From: Bacteroidales bacterium
GTDB taxonomy: Bacteria; Bacteroidota; Bacteroidia; Bacteroidales; P3
Direction of reading: 5' to 3'
Length of the DNA stretch: 64,000 nt
NCBI GenBank assembly: GCA_017934545.1
Contig: JAGBJI010000005.1
Location: 186,001-250,000, forward strand
Shown: positions 55,291 through 64,000 of the stretch, piece after piece
How the letters are laid out: the number at the start of each line of letters is the position of its first letter
Position numbering within the stretch: the first letter of the stretch is position 1
Position numbers and translations under genes: made by a program
The notes under the pieces: generated by a model
The model's input: only the letters and a program-made list of their open reading frames with translations
Database searches by the model: none
What the model was told of the DNA's origin: nothing

Positions 55291-56397
55291 GTGAAACATA
55301 TACTATACCTCGGAGGCTTCGAACTCCCCGATAAAAACGCGGCGGCCCAGCGCGTTATGGCAATAGGGAAGACTCTGCGTGAAATGGATTACAGAGTGAC
55401 GTTTGTCGGTGTGTCAAAAGAAAGAAAATCTGATATCACGACCTACGAAGAATTTGAATGTCACTCGTTGCCATACCCCAAGAGTACGAAGCAGTGGCTG
55501 CGACATATTTGGAAGTTTATACCCCAGGAGAAACTGGAAGCACATCACCCTAATTATGTAATTCTGTATAATTTCCCCGCAATAGCCAGTATGAAGATAT
55601 TGAACTATTGTCATAAGATAGGCATCAAGGTGTTTCATGACACCACGGAATGGGAACTGACAGGCGGACATAGTCTGCGAAACATCATAAAAAATGCGGA
55701 TACACAGTGGCGGATGAAACACTGCCTGCAGAAGATGGATGGCGTGATAACCATAAGCCGCTATTTGTATGATTGCTATCACTCAAAGGTGAACACCATA
55801 TTGATACCGCCTACGGTTGACTTGAAGGCAGAGAAATGGAAACGGAACAGAGAATTGACAGCAGGAGAAGTGGTAAAACTGGTGTATGCAGGAAGTGCAG
55901 GTCTTAAAAATAAGGACAGGTTGGATCGCGTGGTAGAAGTAGTATCACGGATGGAGAATATTGAACTGACGGTGGTGGGACTGACGGAAGTGCAATATGT
56001 GACAACATTCGGGGAGATACCAGAAGGATGCCAAAACGTGATGTTTATGGGACGGGTGTCTCATCATGAGGCTGTGCAGGCTGTGCAGGAGGCGGATTTT
56101 CAGGTGATGATACGAGATGACACACTGAAGAACCGTGCGGGATTTCCCACCAAGTTCGTTGAGTCTATCAGTTGCTGTACGCCGCTGATTACAACACTGA
56201 GTAGTAATATAGGTGACTATCTATTTGACGGGCATAATGGGTTTGTCGTGGATGACAAACATCCGTTGAGTGAGGTGATAGAAAAGGTGGCAAAACTGTC
56301 AGTAGAAGAGCGGGTGAGGATGAAGCGCTACTGTAGGGAGAATAATTCTTTCGACTATCACCATTATACCGAAGAGTTGAAAAAACTATTTGCATAA
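55291..56397 (+). CDS. Family 4 glycosyltransferase (GTG start)
   Basis: This GT-B enzyme of about 368 aa begins VKHILYLGGFELPDKNAAAQR, typical of a capsule-type GT4. Further landmarks are FHDTTEWEL, KLVYAGSAGLKNKDRLDRVVEVV, MFMGRVSHHEAVQAV and GFPTKFVESISCCTPLITT for donor binding. GTG at 55291 is chosen as start because the family begins at this Lys-His-Ile-Leu strand; an in-frame TTG at 55270 is possible. The next GT starts three bases after the stop. Confidence 0.88.
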   Translation: MKHILYLGGFELPDKNAAAQRVMAIGKTLREMDYRVTFVGVSKERKSDITTYEEFECHSLPYPKSTKQWLRHIWKFIPQEKLEAHHPNYVILYNFPAIASMKILNYCHKIGIKVFHDTTEWELTGGHSLRNIIKNADTQWRMKHCLQKMDGVITISRYLYDCYHSKVNTILIPPTVDLKAEKWKRNRELTAGEVVKLVYAGSAGLKNKDRLDRVVEVVSRMENIELTVVGLTEVQYVTTFGEIPEGCQNVMFMGRVSHHEAVQAVQEADFQVMIRDDTLKNRAGFPTKFVESISCCTPLITTLSSNIGDYLFDGHNGFVVDDKHPLSEVIEKVAKLSVEERVRMKRYCRENNSFDYHHYTEELKKLFA

Positions 56398-56400
56398 AAA

Positions 56401-57498
56401 ATGAAAAAGAGAATACTAGTTCTGACTAATAACATAGGTGGACTATATAGTTTTCGCAAGGATGTGATGGCGGCCATTGTGGATGCAAACTGCGAAGTAT
56501 ATATCTCGGAACCAGATGATGACGAGCGAGTGAAGTACTTTGAGGGTATTGGATGCCATATAATCAAAACGGACTTTAATCGACGTGGAATGAATCCCAT
56601 GGCAGACTTCCGACTGATGCTAAGATACAGGAAGATGATACGGCAGTTAAAGCCCGTGGCAGTACTGACTTACACCATCAAACCCAATGTTTATGGAGGT
56701 ATGGCGTGTAGACTTTGTAGAGTACCACAGTTGGTTAATGTCACTGGACTGGGTGACGCTATGGAGAACGGCGGATGGCTTCGAGAACTGACTATCATGC
56801 TGTATAAAATTGGCATAGGTAAAGCAAAGTGTGTGTTCTTCCAAAACGAGAACAACAGGGCAATATGCATCCGACTTGGTATTGCAGATAAGAAGTCAAA
56901 ATTACTGCCGGGATCGGGTGTGAACCTGCAGTATCATGTGTATCAGGATTATCCTGCGGATAAAGGGAAGGTGTGTTTCTTGTTTATCGCCCGACTACTG
57001 AAAGATAAAGGTACTGAAGAGTACTTTGAAATGGCGAAGGTTATAAAAACCAGACATCCTGAAGCGGAGTTCCAGATACTCGGTTGGATAGAAGAAGACT
57101 ATCAACAACAGTTGTATGAACTTGTGAATGAAGGGGTGATTAATTATTTAGGTACAACTTTAGATGTGCGACCCTATTTGAAAGACGTTCATTGTACGGT
57201 ACTTCCGTCTTATCACGAGGGGCTTTCGAATGTGAATTTGGAGAGTGCTGCCAATGGCAGACCTGTGATAACGACCAATGTGCCGGGATGCAGAGAAACA
57301 GTGGATGACGGGCAGACAGGTTTCCTTTGCGAAGCAAGAAGTATGGAGAGCCTGACGAAAGCAATAGAGTTGTTCTTTGCCATGACGTGGGATGAGAAAA
57401 GGCAGATGGGTTTGAATGGTCGAAAGAAAATAGAACGAGAGTTTGACCGACAGATAGTGGTAAATGCATATTTGAGTGAACTAAATAACATAGAATAG
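56401..57498 (+). CDS. Family 4 glycosyltransferase (PglA/CapJ-like)
   Basis: This 365-aa GT4 has ILVLTNNIGGLYSFRKDVM, VLTYTIKPNVYGGMACR, VNVTGLGDAMEN and LPSYHEGLSNVNLESAANGRPVITTNVPGCRE with the EX7E acceptor and donor site. The TYTIKPNIYG and TGLGxA pattern is shared with transferases that add an N-acetyl deoxy-sugar to a lipid-linked first sugar (PglA, WbpH and CapJ-like proteins). With the UDP-FucNAc genes in the locus, L-FucNAc is a reasonable donor guess, not shown by sequence. Confidence 0.88.
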   Translation: MKKRILVLTNNIGGLYSFRKDVMAAIVDANCEVYISEPDDDERVKYFEGIGCHIIKTDFNRRGMNPMADFRLMLRYRKMIRQLKPVAVLTYTIKPNVYGGMACRLCRVPQLVNVTGLGDAMENGGWLRELTIMLYKIGIGKAKCVFFQNENNRAICIRLGIADKKSKLLPGSGVNLQYHVYQDYPADKGKVCFLFIARLLKDKGTEEYFEMAKVIKTRHPEAEFQILGWIEEDYQQQLYELVNEGVINYLGTTLDVRPYLKDVHCTVLPSYHEGLSNVNLESAANGRPVITTNVPGCRETVDDGQTGFLCEARSMESLTKAIELFFAMTWDEKRQMGLNGRKKIEREFDRQIVVNAYLSELNNIE

Positions 57499-57501
57499 GT
57501 A

Positions 57502-57633
57502 TTGAAATTGATAGTAAACTGTGTTTTGAGGTACAACGGAGGAACAGAGAGGCAGTTGGCTATGCTCTCGGATACCCTTACGGAATATTACGACGAAGTA
57601 AAATATGTGACTTGTTATAAACACCAGATGTAA
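57502..57633 (+). pseudogene. Glycosyltransferase N-terminal remnant
   Basis: A 43-codon frame starting TTG AAA TTG reads LKLIVNCVLRYNGGTERQLA then MLSDTLTEYYDEVKYVT and stops at TAA. GGTERQL plus the following helix is the usual N-terminus of a GT4 enzyme. The rest of the gene is missing. Confidence 0.5.
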
Positions 57634-58890
57634 TTCAGATTAAATTTTAAGGTGAAATACGGCTGCATAAAAAAGATGGGACTTTCAGAAGAAAAAATAG
57701 TGGATGAATTGGTTCAGATAATATGTCAAGAAAGAAAAGTATATATTAAGTTATACATTGTGTTGTCACTGCTTGTATAGCAATATGATGATTAATATGG
57801 TTGTATGCTACGAAGCGATTCAAGACACATAAAAGGAAGTCTGCTCATGAGGATGCTGCGCAATGTGCTATATAGAAGAGAGGATGTTGTATCACACAAA
57901 ATCGGTACTCATATATTTATAGCGCAAGACAAAGGGTATATTCAATTTAATCAAAATGTGGAAGGCGACTACTTAATAAAGAAAAAACAACCGAGATAGT
58001 TGCCGTAGGGAGATTTTTCAAAGTTAAAGATTTTGAGATGCCTATGAAAGCTTTCGGAATGTTTATAGAGGCGCATATAAAATGCATACTGGAATATATG
58101 GCTATGGAAACAGTAAAGAAGTACTGAAGGCATATATTAAACACTGTGATTGATGAAAAAGTTCATACTTTCTATCAGTATGAAAGGATGTATGTGACAG
58201 AATAATCAGTACAAACTCTACGTTCACTCTTTGAACTACTACTATATAGAATACCCAATACATTACTGGAAACTATATGCTTAAAACTACCTCGTATTTC
58301 AATGAAGTTGTAGATATTATTAATACGGAGTAAATGAACTACTGACCGAGGCGATAGATGAAGATGGGTTGTATTAAGCTATGAATGAAGATGGTTAAAA
58401 CCATTAAAATCCGTGAACTTTTGGAAGAATATAAGAAAAATTTCGCAGCAGTGACTGGAATTTATTGACGAGAAAATGGATAGAAAGTAATGAAGCAAGG
58501 GAAGTTTATCATGTTTCTTGACTTCTATGTGCTGACTCAACGGATGGTTTCACGGAGGATAAACTCAGTGTATTCATTGCTTTTACGCCCATTTATATTT
58601 TTTAAACCAAGAGTCAGTAAATAATGTAATTTTTTGCCTTGAAGTATTGTTTGTGTGATTGGTAATAGAAAACGAAATATAGGTTTAATGGGCAAAAAGG
58701 AAAGCCGGAGTATAGAGAAAAGAATAGTAAATAATTAACCATCTAACGCATTATTTGTATTAGGAGTACCTAATTCTATAAAGTTATATCACATCATACA
58801 TATTTTATATTTGTTTTCATACTTCTTACAGAATTTCTTAAGAAGTACTATGAATAAATATTGCACCAGCAATATTATTATATTAAAAAG
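57634..58890. other. Decayed right end of the polysaccharide locus, no intact gene
   Basis: About 1.25 kb with short broken frames, for example 57805-57999 (HIKGSLLMRMLRNVLYRRED) and one around 58480-58625 (MFLDFYVLTQRMVSRRINSV). None is recognisable. Together with 53897-55290 it shows heavy gene loss at this end of the locus. No insertion sequence or inverted repeat is visible. Confidence 0.5.
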
Positions 58891-58894
58891 AAAG

Positions 58895-58945
58895 ACGGAC
58901 GGATTGTTAAACAATTTGGTTTAATAATCCGTCCGTTTTGTTTTG
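58895..58945. terminator. Bidirectional terminator at the right end of the polysaccharide locus
   Basis: ACGGACGGATTGTTAAAC (58895-58912) pairs with GTTTAATAATCCGTCCGT (58919-58936) with one mismatch or bulge, followed by T-rich sequence on the plus strand. The minus side is also T-rich beyond the stem. It separates the plus-strand locus from minus-strand secreted protein genes. Confidence 0.85.
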
Positions 58946-59001
58946 TGTTAAATGTGGGTTGTTTTGTGTTAAAATTGTTCCGTATAAAAAAGAAAACTGT
59001 C

Positions 59002-59961
59002 CTACTGTACTATAAGTTTCTTTTTGGCGGAGCCTTGGCGGGTGCGGATTAGAAGGGTGTAGTTGCCTTTAGGGTATAGGCTGACGTCCAATGATGTGCT
59101 GTATGCGTTGACAGGTTTTGTGTCAAGGAGTTGACCTATCATATTGTACAGTTCTATTGACTCAATATTGAACGAACTTTGTACGGTCACTTCGCTGGTT
59201 GCAGGGTTCGGATAAACGTTGGAAAACTTTGCAATATCTGCGTCGTTCAATCCTGCCACAAACAACGTGGAATCATATTCGCCTATGATAGGGAACAACA
59301 TAAATACACGTCCGTTATATTCAGGTGTCCAATCTTCTATATAGTGCAAATCATTTGGTGTGTAATAGTAAGTTTTTATTTTCGGCAAAACATCTCCGTA
59401 GTTTTCCTTACATTTATCATTTGTGACGGCTAAACGCACTTCACCTGCAGGATGTTGGTTGTAACCGTCCTTACCTGGTTTTGGTGTTTGGGCATAAACA
59501 TAGAAATGACCGTTTACATTAATAGGGTCATAGAAGAAATATTCAGTAAATTTTGCTACATATAAACTGCCGTATTGTCCTTTGATAGAATCTTTAATAT
59601 ATACATAAGATTTCATATTAGTATCCATAATGCCGAATCTGAACGGAGGTACATTTCCGGCTTCTGAATTCCTGTATATTAATGCAGCGATACCTATTAC
59701 GGTAAGAGGTTTTTCAGTGTAATACGGTTGGGCATAATCAGACAATAATTTCACATCAATACCATTATCTACTGTTTGCATTGACCAAAATGCAATGTAA
59801 TCAGATTTTGACATATCAAAACTCATACATGGATTTTCGCCCTGATATATCTGTGGCAATAAGTATTGATTTACATGCGGAAAAAAGGTATTGGTATCTA
59901 TTTGTCCGAATACATTTAACGTAATAATACTGATTATTACTGATAATACTAACTTTTTCAT
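59002..59961 (-). CDS. Secreted protein with T9SS C-terminal sorting domain
   Basis: This 319-aa protein has a signal peptide (MKKLVLSVIISIITLNVFGQ, cleavage near 20). A middle domain of about 210 residues is unrecognised, with many aromatic residues. The C-terminal domain (about 245-319) contains VYPNPATSEVTVQSS and YNMIGQLLD and ends KKLIVQ, the type A T9SS sorting domain. It would be exported to the cell surface or medium. The neighbouring minus-strand gene starts upstream with 38 bases between, so the two may form one operon. Confidence 0.82.
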   Translation of the reverse strand: MKKLVLSVIISIITLNVFGQIDTNTFFPHVNQYLLPQIYQGENPCMSFDMSKSDYIAFWSMQTVDNGIDVKLLSDYAQPYYTEKPLTVIGIAALIYRNSEAGNVPPFRFGIMDTNMKSYVYIKDSIKGQYGSLYVAKFTEYFFYDPINVNGHFYVYAQTPKPGKDGYNQHPAGEVRLAVTNDKCKENYGDVLPKIKTYYYTPNDLHYIEDWTPEYNGRVFMLFPIIGEYDSTLFVAGLNDADIAKFSNVYPNPATSEVTVQSSFNIESIELYNMIGQLLDTKPVNAYSTSLDVSLYPKGNYTLLIRTRQGSAKKKLIVQ

Positions 59962-59999
59962 TGGTTTGTTCCTTTCTTGTTTTTTATTGGTTTAATAAA

Positions 60000-61310
60000 T
60001 TAATCTTTGCAATCATATGAATAAAAATCATCAGGTAATACTATCGATTGAACGGAGGACTGTTCTAAAGGATAGAACAGTATATTTGAATAAAAGTAAC
60101 TGCCTATAGGATGGAAAGAACTTCCGATTTTTTCTGTTAAAGGTTTGGTGGTCACACAAGATGAAGAAGAATTTAACACTTGCTTATCAAACCAATAAAC
60201 AGCATTGTTGTTTGCATTTCCTATTCCGTGTCCAGAAGCGATAAAATATTCATTATGCGGAGTTATTGTTCTTAAATTGTAGTATAATTGCCAATTATAC
60301 AGTGGAAATACAGCGGTCAGAGTATCCATATACGGATAAGGCTGGTAGATATAATCTTTAAAAATGGTATCTCTTGACAAGCAATGTATCATCTGGTTGT
60401 CGTTATCGTGGCATAAATCATTAATAGTGTGACGTAACAATCCCGAATCAACAATAAAATCATCTATAATGTTAAGAGTGTTTAAATCAATGATAGCAAA
60501 TTCATCGGTTAAATCATCATTGACAACACCGATAATAGCTTGATTGCCGTTTACAAAATTTTCGTAAATACCGTTACCGGGCATTTCCTCTATTAAATAT
60601 TTTGAAAATAAATACCGTTCTTGTGTTCCGAATATTTGGCCTGTATAATTTTGCATGTTATTTTTATTATGTATATAAACCATACATTGTGAATTGGAAA
60701 CAGTGCCAAGTACACTGACATAATCCTCTGTTACAATCAAATCATTAAAATGGTAATCATTAAAGAAGATGTCAACGGTTTGATTTACCCAATCAATATC
60801 TAAAAAACTACATCTATTAGTTATCGCCGCTATTTTAAATCCATCTACAGTCGGATATGCACGTATCTTTGTTAAATTAAGTCCATAAAAATCTATTGGT
60901 AACTTCAAAGTATTTATTGTAGCACTTCCTGCAAACAAACTTGCATAATCAATAAATCCTATAAAATTTGTATCAGTAGATGATTGTTTTCCGCAAAATA
61001 TGATTAAACCTTGGAAAATATCAAAGTCAGTAATCAAAAAATTTTGAACTTCTGCCACTTGGATTGTATTTGTTCCTTCCAGCGTAAGCATAAAGAAGGA
61101 ATTCTGATTACTTGAATCGTGGGCTAATGTGATAACTATTCCCACATCATCAGCACAAATTGTTTTAGATGAAAATGTAGTGTTAATGTTATTAAAATAA
61201 TTTAATTTTTGGGCAGATACTGCACCTGTATAACTTATTTGCCCGTGTGCTACACCGATTACTAATAATAGCAGTGCTGCGAAAAATAACGATTGTTTTA
61301 ATTTTGACAT
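60000..61310 (-). CDS. Secreted protein of unknown function
   Basis: This 436-aa protein has a clear signal peptide (MSKLKQSLFFAALLLLVIGVAHGQ). The mature part is rich in Asn, Asp, Phe and Tyr, with recurring beta-strand-like stretches such as IIGVVNDDLTDEFAIIDLNTL, which might form a propeller, but I see no family motif. Unlike its downstream neighbour it lacks a visible T9SS sorting tail; it ends in PDDFYSYDCKD. It could be cotranscribed with the 59002-59961 gene. Confidence 0.7.
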   Translation of the reverse strand: MSKLKQSLFFAALLLLVIGVAHGQISYTGAVSAQKLNYFNNINTTFSSKTICADDVGIVITLAHDSSNQNSFFMLTLEGTNTIQVAEVQNFLITDFDIFQGLIIFCGKQSSTDTNFIGFIDYASLFAGSATINTLKLPIDFYGLNLTKIRAYPTVDGFKIAAITNRCSFLDIDWVNQTVDIFFNDYHFNDLIVTEDYVSVLGTVSNSQCMVYIHNKNNMQNYTGQIFGTQERYLFSKYLIEEMPGNGIYENFVNGNQAIIGVVNDDLTDEFAIIDLNTLNIIDDFIVDSGLLRHTINDLCHDNDNQMIHCLSRDTIFKDYIYQPYPYMDTLTAVFPLYNWQLYYNLRTITPHNEYFIASGHGIGNANNNAVYWFDKQVLNSSSSCVTTKPLTEKIGSSFHPIGSYFYSNILFYPLEQSSVQSIVLPDDFYSYDCKD

Positions 61311-61520
61311 AATGTACTAATTTTTATTGTGTTATTAATTATTTAAAATCTTTTCTTTTTCTGCGTTTTTTCCTCAAATAAAATCTGTAAATAAAACTTT
61401 CGCAATAAAAATGTTTCTTTTCGTTGGTAAAAGAAAGAAATTTATCACTCGCACCTTGCAGGGAAAAAACTTTAGGGTTGGCAAGATGCTAAAACAGTAG
61501 CAAATTGTTTTTACCCACAA

Positions 61521-61528
61521 CAAAGATA
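61521..61528 (-). promoter_or_regulatory. -7 box (TATCTTTG) candidate for the minus-strand secreted protein pair
   Basis: The minus strand reads TATCTTTG about 210 bases before the ATG at 61310. No good -33 element is seen, and another weaker box (TATTTTTG) lies at 61624-61631. The leader 61311-61520 has no gene. Confidence 0.35.
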
Positions 61529-61732
61529 TAATTCACACAAAATGAGTAACTAAAAGATAATATGGTATTTTTATTTTTCATAAAATGAATTTTGTTAACA
61601 ACAAATTTTAAGTTTTATCGCTGCAAAAATACAAATTTATTTTTAATCCGCCAAAAAAATAGAAAGAAATCAGTCATAAAAACATTATAAACACAATATT
61701 AAAAAATGGAATTATAAAGAAGAAAAAAATTG

Positions 61733-61856
61733 TTTTCAGAAAAGAAAAATAAAAAACATATGTTTTTGAAAAGAAAAACATATGTTTTTTGATTAAAATT
61801 CATATGTTTTTTTATAAAAATACATATGTTTTTTTTCTGACGTTTTCTGAAAAGAC
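61733..61856. repeat. Phased palindrome array, mixed TTTTCWGAAAA and CATATG type, copy C
   Basis: TTTTCAGAAAAG (61733) is followed by CATATG cores starting at 61757, 61779, 61801 and 61823, exactly 22 bp apart, and closes with GTTTTCTGAAAAG. It lies between the divergent genes at 61310 (minus) and 62031 (plus). The rest of 61311-62030 has no gene. Confidence 0.85.
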
Positions 61857-61957
61857 GGCGGCAAAATGCGTTATGGCAAAGAAAAGCAGAGGTTTTGTAC
61901 AAAAGAGAAAACAAGAGGCGGAAAAACACAGGGCGTTTAAAATTTAGGGCATAGTGT

Positions 61958-61988
61958 TTTGCCGAAATCAATTATTTTATTATCTTTG
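61958..61988 (+). promoter_or_regulatory. Promoter of the C1B peptidase gene (TTTG, 19 bases, TATCTTTG)
   Basis: TTTG at 61958-61961 and TATCTTTG at 61981-61988 fit the -33 and -7 consensus with 19 bases between them. The ATG at 62031 lies about 42 bases downstream. Confidence 0.65.
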
Positions 61989-62030
61989 CAAACTCAAACA
62001 ACAGGGATAATAAGAAATCAAACTAAAGAG

Positions 62031-63416
62031 ATGAAAAAGATAGTTTTAAGTATCGTTGCGTTAGGATTGTCTTTGTCACTTGCTGCACAAAACGGTGCAG
62101 GCGGCTTGACGGACAATGACCTTAAGAAAATAAAAAGTACTTACGAGAAAAATGCCAACACCAATAAAGCATTGAGCAAAATAGTTGCGAACAATGACAT
62201 ACGCAAATTGGCAATCAATCCGAACAACAAGATAAACGTTGACGGTAATTTCTCAAACCGCGTGCCTAACAAGGGAATAACCAATCAAAAACAGTCAGGC
62301 CGTTGCTGGATGTTCAGCGGATTCAATGTTTTGAGGAACAAGATGATTCAGCAATACAACCTCGGAGCTTTTGAATTGAGTGAAAACTATCTGTTCTTTT
62401 ACGACCAATTGGAAAAGAGCAATCTGTTCCTTTCGTTGATAATCAAGCATAAAAACGAACCGTTGACAAGCAAGGACAACGAATGGTTGTTGAAAAACGT
62501 GCTTTCAGACGGCGGAACGTTTTGCGGTGTAGTTGATTTGGTTACAAAATACGGTGTAGTTCCGTCAACGGTAGTCCCGGAAACATACAACTCAAACAAT
62601 ACTTCAAGGATAGACAACCTTATAACGCTCAAACTAAAAGAGGACGCCCTTGAGTTAAGAAGCATGAAATCAAATGTTGAAAACCGCAAGACAGAGATGC
62701 TTGCCGAGATATACAAGATGCTGGTCATGGCTTACGGCGAACCTGTTACGGAATTCAACTATACACTCAAAGATGCGGACGGCAAAGTTATTGCCGACAA
62801 TGAGAAGTTTACGCCAAAATCGTTCTACGACAGATTTATAGGAATAGATTTGGAGAACACCTATGTAATGCTTATGAACGACCCGTCGAAAGATTATTAC
62901 AAACTTTACGAGATTGAAAACGACCGTCACACCATGGACGGACACAATTGGCAGTTTATCAACCTGCCTGCAGACGATATAAAACAGTGTGCAATCAATT
63001 CAATAAAAGATTCTACGTTGATGTATTTTTCATGCGACGTGGGCAAGAGTTATGACGGCGATGCAGGTACGTTGGATTTGCAGAATTATGATTACGAAAC
63101 GCTTTTCGGCGTAAAATTCGGCATGGACAAAAAGCAGAGAATAGAAACCTTTGCTTCAGGTTCGTCGCATGCAATGACTTTGGTTGCCGTTGACATCAAT
63201 CCTGTGACGGGTAAGCCTGTAAAATGGATGGTTGAAAACTCTTGGGGGCCGGATGCAGGTTACAAAGGCCATCTTATAATGACAGATGAGTGGTTTGACG
63301 AGTACATGTTCCGCTTGGTTGTTGACAAAAAATACGTTCCGCAGAATATTTTGGATGTATTGAAGCAAAAACCAATCATGTTGCCGCCTTGGGACCCTAT
63401 GTTTGCGGGAGAATAA
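62031..63416 (+). CDS. Secreted C1B cysteine aminopeptidase (bleomycin hydrolase/PepC family)
   Basis: This 461-aa papain-like C1B peptidase has the catalytic triad Cys92 (QSGRCWMFSG), His380 (SSHAMTLVAVD) and Asn403 (VENSWG). The oxyanion Gln lies just before the Cys. C1B enzymes cleave N-terminal residues and usually form self-compartmentalised hexamers. This one has a signal peptide (MKKIVLSIVALGLSLSLAAQ), as do many Bacteroidota forms, so it should act in the periplasm. The ATG at 62031 lies downstream of a good promoter. Confidence 0.92.
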   Translation: MKKIVLSIVALGLSLSLAAQNGAGGLTDNDLKKIKSTYEKNANTNKALSKIVANNDIRKLAINPNNKINVDGNFSNRVPNKGITNQKQSGRCWMFSGFNVLRNKMIQQYNLGAFELSENYLFFYDQLEKSNLFLSLIIKHKNEPLTSKDNEWLLKNVLSDGGTFCGVVDLVTKYGVVPSTVVPETYNSNNTSRIDNLITLKLKEDALELRSMKSNVENRKTEMLAEIYKMLVMAYGEPVTEFNYTLKDADGKVIADNEKFTPKSFYDRFIGIDLENTYVMLMNDPSKDYYKLYEIENDRHTMDGHNWQFINLPADDIKQCAINSIKDSTLMYFSCDVGKSYDGDAGTLDLQNYDYETLFGVKFGMDKKQRIETFASGSSHAMTLVAVDINPVTGKPVKWMVENSWGPDAGYKGHLIMTDEWFDEYMFRLVVDKKYVPQNILDVLKQKPIMLPPWDPMFAGE

Positions 63417-63444
63417 TTGCTTTTTGACAATATTAAAAGATACG

Positions 63445-64000
63445 ATGCATATTTTCAGAAATATATTTCTGTCGGTTGTTACGTCGGTTCTGTGCTGCGG
63501 AGCGGCTTACGGGCAGGATTATCTGCAAGAAACGGACAGCGTAAGCGAAGAATTGGCCAGCCAAAGTGAAGAGGAAGAGGACGGAGAATCGTTGGTCATT
63601 GAGCCGCAGGGCGAAGCGGCGATGACAAGCGTGTACATTGCGGGCAATATAATGGAGATTGTTGACCGAATGGAGCAGGAGGATGAACAAGAGCAGCATT
63701 TTGCCGTGTACGAAGACAGTCCTGACATAGTGGAATACAACGACAATTCAAGTATACCCGTGGTTCAAAAATTTGACGTCATAAAATCAACGGACAACGA
63801 GGGATATGACTTTACTTTTGTGCGGCAGACCGTTTACAATGAGGCACGTCAGGCATGGGACTACATGTATGAAAGGGTTTACAACAACGAAGGACGGTTG
63901 ATAATGTTTGTAAGAAAGTACAATACCTACGATTCGGGTTGTGCGGAGGTCGCTTTTGAACAGAGCGATTACATTTACGACAACCACGGTCAGCTTGCAA
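63445..64000 (+). CDS. Secreted protein of unknown function, 3' end beyond the window
   Basis: ATG 63445 opens a frame without stops to the window end (185 codons). It starts with a signal peptide (MHIFRNIFLSVVTSVLCCGA, cleavage after AYGQ). The first part of the mature protein is very acidic (SEEEEDGESLV and QEDEQEQHF). From about residue 110 it becomes beta-strand-like with YDFTFVRQTVYNEARQAW, VYNNEGRLIMFVRKYNTYD and YDNHGQL. The last pattern (YxxxGxL) recalls repeats of secreted or wall-associated proteins, but I cannot name a family. It starts 29 bases after the peptidase gene. Confidence 0.7.
   Translation, partial: MHIFRNIFLSVVTSVLCCGAAYGQDYLQETDSVSEELASQSEEEEDGESLVIEPQGEAAMTSVYIAGNIMEIVDRMEQEDEQEQHFAVYEDSPDIVEYNDNSSIPVVQKFDVIKSTDNEGYDFTFVRQTVYNEARQAWDYMYERVYNNEGRLIMFVRKYNTYDSGCAEVAFEQSDYIYDNHGQLA

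Overview
The window looks like a Bacteroidales (Bacteroidota) chromosome segment. It has a Bacteroidota-type division and cell-wall (dcw) gene order, proteins ending in type IX secretion (T9SS) sorting domains, and many TAnnTTTG (-7) promoter boxes, without obvious Shine-Dalgarno sequences. No rRNA or tRNA gene, insertion sequence or CRISPR array was seen.

Layout. (1) 1-4.6 kb is a housekeeping edge: the first codons of polA (minus strand), glutaminase glsA, a secreted M64-like metallopeptidase, a Fic protein carrying its own C-terminal inhibitory motif, and an ApbE-type lipoprotein. (2) 4.86-20.24 kb is the dcw cluster mraZ-rsmH-ftsL-ftsI-murE-mraY-(murD-like)-ftsW-murG-murC-ftsQ-ftsA-ftsZ. 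The murD slot holds only a 186-aa protein resembling a degenerate MurD C-terminal domain, and FtsZ has a very long C-terminal linker. (3) 20.3-24.6 kb is a small island with a structured RNA candidate, a HEPN-like protein and a BspA-type leucine-rich-repeat T9SS protein, bounded by two copies of a periodic repeat array. (4) 24.9-58.9 kb is a surface-polysaccharide locus. It has genes for UDP-L-FucNAc (capG-capF-capE), UDP-HexNAcA (wbpP and wbpO/tviB types) and a 3-amino-sugar branch (FdtA- and FdtB-like). It also has Wzx, a Wzy candidate, several glycosyltransferases, pyruvyl-, acyl- and nucleotidyl-transferase genes, and many pseudogenes. A defence-like insert at 31.6-36.1 kb has its own promoter, an S-subunit-like protein overlapping a RecF/SMC-like ATPase, a broken AbiGi-like gene and a broken membrane-HEPN gene. 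(5) 58.9-64 kb returns to the native background: two secreted proteins (one with a T9SS tail), a C1B peptidase and a secreted protein cut by the window end.

Two features stand out. First, native intergenic regions carry arrays of short palindromes spaced 21-22 bp apart, built from CATATG-centred, TTTTCWGAAAA-centred or related units. I saw none in the polysaccharide locus. Second, runs of 7-9 G occur inside polysaccharide genes. Two of these genes are out of frame exactly at the run, which suggests slipped-strand phase variation, although sequencing error must be excluded.

All functional calls come from reading translated sequence and remembered family features. No database search was run.
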